Of a stretch of 64,000 nt of DNA, positions 56,201-62,200 are shown one piece after another. A program made the position numbers and the translations under genes. The stretch spans positions 34,803,868-34,867,867 of the forward strand of contig OX411547.1 in NCBI GenBank assembly GCA_948146395.1, written 5' to 3'. How positions within the stretch are numbered: the first letter of the stretch is position 1; each line of letters begins with the position of its first letter. Below the pieces are notes generated by a model. That model saw only the letters and a program-made list of their open reading frames with translations. It was not told the origin of the DNA and ran no database searches. Source of the stretch: Fragum whitleyi (taxonomy: Eukaryota > Mollusca > Bivalvia > Cardiida > Cardiidae).

Positions 56201-59200
56201 GTATGTTTTAAGGAGATCTATCATCATGCCAAATATAAGCATTGTATCTTGAATAGACCTGAAGTATTTGCCAAAGTTAAGTTTTCTGGTTAAAGTTTGC
56301 AGACAGACAGAAAAATGGACAATTGTTAAACAATATGACCCTGGTCTTATCAATTTGGGGGCATAAAAACTTCATTTAACATTTGTAAAAGGGTGTGTGC
56401 CCCCATTGGGGATTAAACCACAGGGACTCGACACATGATAAATAAGCATTAAAAAATGATTTGGGAAGGAAAAAATATAAAAAAATACATATTTTTATTT
56501 TTTTTTTAATTTTTCCTGCCAAATCATTTCCAAGGATTTATATACTTTTTTTCTCTGCCAAATCAATTTTAGAGGCTTATCTATTATGTACTGAGTCCCT
56601 GTGGATTGAACATGTGATCCCATAATTGTGAGTGTGATACTTTACCAAATAGGCTATGACAATGGCTCTAGTTACATCAATGTTTTCATCCTAAAAAACC
56701 TACCTTCCTAGCAGATAGCTGGTGAAGTCTTGGTAATATGCTATAGATGACTTGAGATCTTTACTACTGGAGGCCACTTCTTCAAAAGTTTTCGGTACAT
56801 CTTCTACGAGATCTGATAACTCAGATTTTATTTTCTCTCCCTGAAAATGTAAAGAAAAAATCTTCCTTTGATAGTATACATTGCCTAGTTTTTCCATGGA
56901 CCCAAGATCTTGGGGGTCATTGTGACCCCCATACCTTTAGATTAGGGGTCATTACCCCGATTTTGGAAGTAAAACACTTTTATTTGTTTGAACATTTTGT
57001 AAATGCCTGTGTCTGGTTAACAGTATTTTTTATCACAAGAATTCCATTCAAGGGATGTTTAAATGACTACAACCCATATTAGGCACCTTTAGCTATCTAA
57101 AAATAGAACAAGGTTGAAAGTGCACTAAGTTTATCAACACTGGAAAACCTGGCTTTCAACAAAGGTCTCATAAATGTTGAATCTGACACTTGTTAACAGG
57201 TGAGTTATGTCAATTTCAACACCCATGACAATCTTTGATCAAAGATTTCCAATTACAACATTTTTACAGCACAGAGCTGGATTTCAAAATTTGCGTCATT
57301 AATGACATATGGGTAAAATTTTAGCCAATCATTTTTTTTGAAGTTGCAAAAATGATGTGTTTTTTTTATATGGAAAACCCTGTTCTTTCTTTAGTCAATA
57401 AACTGCCCCAAACTTCAGTTTAGTCCGTTTGACTTTTATATGGACCAACCTTTCAATCAATTACATAAAATTGCTTTTGTATGAGTATTAATGATAATAT
57501 TTTTCGCATTTTCTGCTCTTAAATCCCAGAGGTAATGGAGTCTGTTAAGTAGTAAGAAAAAGAAAACATATAGTAAAAACACATGATTCTATGCTAAACA
57601 TTTGACAGAAGAAATATCCATAATTCCTTATTTGGAAATGCTAATTACCATATCCACTGTTATGTCATCTTTAAATTAGATATCACATGATTTGTACCGT
57701 TATTACCCACCTGCTTATCCAGTTATCCCTGTAAAAATCACAACAACTTCATTAAATAATGCTTTTTGATTTGTATAAATATGTGACTTTGGGGTTCATC
57801 TCAGAAAAGATGTAAACAAATACCAATTATCTGGTCAAACGGTTTTTGAACAAAGAGAATAGTTACAATCAGATTTGCTATCCTAAGGAGGTAAATATCT
57901 TCAACAAAATTTATTTTATATTAATACCCACTTTGATTCTTCAACAACTCACTTTAATTCATACACTTTTGTCTCGGCCCCTATGCAAATCAAAACTATT
58001 TTTGGATAGAAAATTTGCTGTTCCGTTTAATACAGACACAAGTAGGTATGAAAGGCTAAGAGTTAACATGTAGACGGATGGACAAAAATCATTATTTTAC
58101 ATTAAAAAATTCTGGAAAATGAAATTCTTCAAAGTATTAGATGGAAAATATGATATGACAAGAAAAGAATATTCTTCATTAACTCCATTTTGAAATTTCG
58201 GGCTAAATGTTGGTCTATATTGTATGCGGCTTGCTTTACAGCCTGGGGTAATGGGTTATGTCTGATATACACAGTACATCATTTCATACATTACAATTAT
58301 TTTATACCTTGATTCCAAGTTCTTTACACTTTTTGTCATACAGCTTTCTCTGTTCTGCAGCCTTTTTTGCATATTCAGCTTCCTTTTTATCACACTCCTG
58401 TCAATAGAAAATCCTATACATGTATCTTCAGTCTAGATTGATTCAGAAATGGCTCTTTAACCCTTTGCTGTTTAATCCCTTCTTTTTACGTATCTATGAT
58501 TTTGATTGAGAAAACATTGTGAAAAAAGAAGAAATTGCTCCTGACAAGCAATTTCTTCCTTTTCCACACTATTTTCTACCTTACTGAATGGTTATTTTTC
58601 AAATTAAATACACTTTAAATTTTCGTCTGCAAAACCTTTGTATTTGGACAGGTCCAAAATTTTGAAAAACAGGAAAGTGTTGAAAAAAGTTATTACTTTT
58701 TCTTGCCTTTTATTATCCCTAAAAAGTAGTTCAGATAACAATGTGTTAATCTTATCATAACACAAAAGTGTATAACACATGAATGAATAAGAAGAAATTA
58801 TATAGAACTTAATTTGCAATAAAATTTATATGTCATTTGTGTTAACTGTGTACACAGATAGCTCTACCCATTTTTAACTCATTGTCATCCTTAGCACAAA
58901 TGTTGATTCTTTTGACATCATTTAACCCACATGCTAAATGAAGTGCTTCGCTTTCTGTTGAATTCTCCAATCATCAATATCATTACTTTTTTTATCATTT
59001 TACATCCAGAAAAATGTTCTAATACAATTTTACATCTAGAAGAGGGTAAAAACCAATTTTGCACTTGTGATTAAGTTTTATGGATATAATTACATTTTTG
59101 CTATGATGTGTAGATGAATGAAGTCTTATTGGGGAAGAGTTATATGCTCTACCTTAGGATTTTACCTTTCACTTTATTCGAGGACATATCATAGGGAAAA

Positions 59201-62200
59201 TAGAGGATATTTAATGAGTGGTCATTGAATACTGTATCTATTAAATGAGTCATATACAAACAGATAAAAACAAGGCTGTGCCAAGATGTAGATGACAAGT
59301 TTGATAAATTTCTATATTTCATGAGCACAAATTTGATATTCTATTTGTAATATGATCCGAATTTTTCGCGAAAAATTGTCAAAATTCTTGAAATTCAACA
59401 TTTCAACTAAACTTATAACGCTGTTTAAAACTGACGTCACACTATATAGATTATGACGTCATTTTTGGGGTTCCACTTATGTTATAACACTTGTGTAATA
59501 TCAAACATATTCAATGGGGTTATTTCACAACATTGGTCAAATTATAATTGAAATTATTTCATAAAATAAATGGTTGTCCTAGGAAAACTGGTGTTGCGCC
59601 TGAAAATAATGTTTGACCTTGACCTTGGAGCATCCCAAAATTTCTTTGAAATGGCACAACTAATCATGGTGGAGTATAATTTTGCCTAGTTATTTCAAAA
59701 ACATCCATCAATGTACATGTACAAATAATGGTCAGGGTTTCAAGGGTCGTAATTTTTACGCATCTGAGATGCAAAAATAAGTAGACATGACCCTAAAAAT
59801 TGTGAGTTACTCTGGGGACCAACTTCAGTAAAGAATTGAAAACTGCTTTAAACAGACTTCAATTTTTCCTGAAGTTGAGCCCCAAATATTAATATATGTC
59901 TATCAATTTCTTTACCTTTAACCAGGATATAGCTCTAAATCTACAAAATACAAGATTATAACCAAAAAGAAATAGTCTATACCTAAATCAGGGACTCCCG
60001 AAATTTAAGAAAGGACCCCCAAGAAACCGATGATTGAGACCTGTGATCCCTATTTTGATGATGTCAGACTAAAACCCTGTAATGGTCCAGACAAATTTAG
60101 ATCCACAGACTTACATACTAACACACACTCACTGTCAAAGTGACAACCATGTCTCGCTCATTACAATTTGGCTTGAAAAAATTGCCTTCAACTACTTATT
60201 TCTGCAATTTCTATTTTATTTTCTTCTAGAATTTTTCAGCTGTAATTTCGGTGATTTTGAACAGGTTAGATTGAATAACTGCTTTAGCTATATCAAATTA
60301 AGATGTCAAATATATTTGTCTTTATATTAGATAAGCCTACTTTTTGAATCTGTTGACATTTAGTTACTTGTTTCTTCAATGCAGGTATTTCATAGTTCAC
60401 ATTTCTGGCCATCATTTGAGAGGTTTCAGCTGTAAAATATAGAAATATGCTAGATTTACTATTCTAAGCCAAAAACTAGAAAGCCATGAATGGCTTGAGT
60501 TGCTCCACAGGCTTGAAATTCTTGTAAAAGGAAATCAAAGTTTTGGCTAGATTTTTAGATATTTTGTGTTCTACTGATGTTGAAAATGATTTTCAAAGTT
60601 TCCACTATAAAACATATAGAGAAATGGCCTTTGCCCATAAATACATATTTTTTCATCCGATCACAATAATTTTTGGGAAACTGGGATAAACGGTCACTCA
60701 AGGATCATTCCAGTGAAATTTGGTTGATACCCATTTATTACATTCTGAGAAAATGATTTCCAAAGTTTCCACTATATAACATATATAGAAAAATGACCTC
60801 TGCCCATAAAATTCATATTTTTCATCCAATCACAACAAATTTTGATAGACTGATAAAGGGTCACTCAAGGATCATTCCAGTGAAATTTGGCTGATATCCA
60901 TCAGTTACATTCTGAGAAAATGATTTTCAAAGTTTCCACTAAATAACATATAGAAAAATGACCTCCACCCATAAAATACATATTTTTCATCTGATCACAA
61001 TAATTTTTTGTAGACTTATAAAGAGTCACCCAAAGATCAGTTATGTAAAATTTCATTAAGTTTGGTTGAAATTCATCCAATAGTTGCTGAGGAGAAGATT
61101 TTTAAAGAAAAAAATTATGACCGGACACACGGAGGCATGGACGCACGACGGACACGACACCGTGACAATAGCCCCAGTGGCCTCTGGCCAGTGGAGCTAA
61201 AAACGAGTAAGATTAATTATGAAAATTTAAGGATTAGTTCATAAAATTGTGTCATTCAGCATAATAACATAGGCATAATGTGCTCAATGAAATTAACAAA
61301 TCTGTTGAAGCTGTGACTTTAATATCAAGGTAACTTCTCCAGTAGTAAATTATCAAGTAAAATTCCATGAAAAATTTTGACAATCTATGAGTAAACTTTA
61401 ATGTTTACATTAAAGTTACCTTAAAAACAAGATCAACAATGCTCTTGCAAATGCCTTTTTTTCAGAAATTTTCAATGTATTTCACCTTGAAAAAAGATCT
61501 TGACCTCATTTGATCCCTTCAAAATGGTATCAGAAAGGTATTGTGACATGCAATACTAATATTTAATATGAAGACTCTTTCCTTCAACAACTCAAAAGTT
61601 ATGGTCAATGTTAGAGATTTTTCAGGACAAACAGAGTCACAGACAGGCCAAAAGCAATGGGCTCTATTGAAATGGGAGCGTAAAAAGTGAAGTCCAAAAG
61701 AGAAAAATCACTGTCTTTTTTCTTTGCAACATTACTCCTGATATTATGTAAATCATATTAAAAATATTTTGATCAGACACTGAAACTAAGAGAATATTGT
61801 ACAACATCAACAAAATAGTGACCAAAATTATTCCCTTCTCTATTCAAATGAAACTAAAAATGTTGGAGAAATTTATGAGTCACAGTAGCATCTAGCCTGA
61901 CCCTCAATCTTAGAAATTTGATTATTACTGTAAAACTTGTGTAAAGCCATCAATAAGGGGACCATCAAAAATATAGTGATAATCGGAATGGTAGCTTAAC
62001 ACAATATTTCATGATGATGACAGGTCATTGTGATAGCAAAAATAGATAGTAGCCAGAGTTAAACATAAACCTATGATGTTCAAACACAAAAAAATCTTCC
62101 CATTGAGACAATGCTAATGGGTTCCAACAACACAAAATTCAATAATAAACATTTTTTTAAGAATGTCAACTTTTTCAGAAATTTTGATAACATGGAAGGG

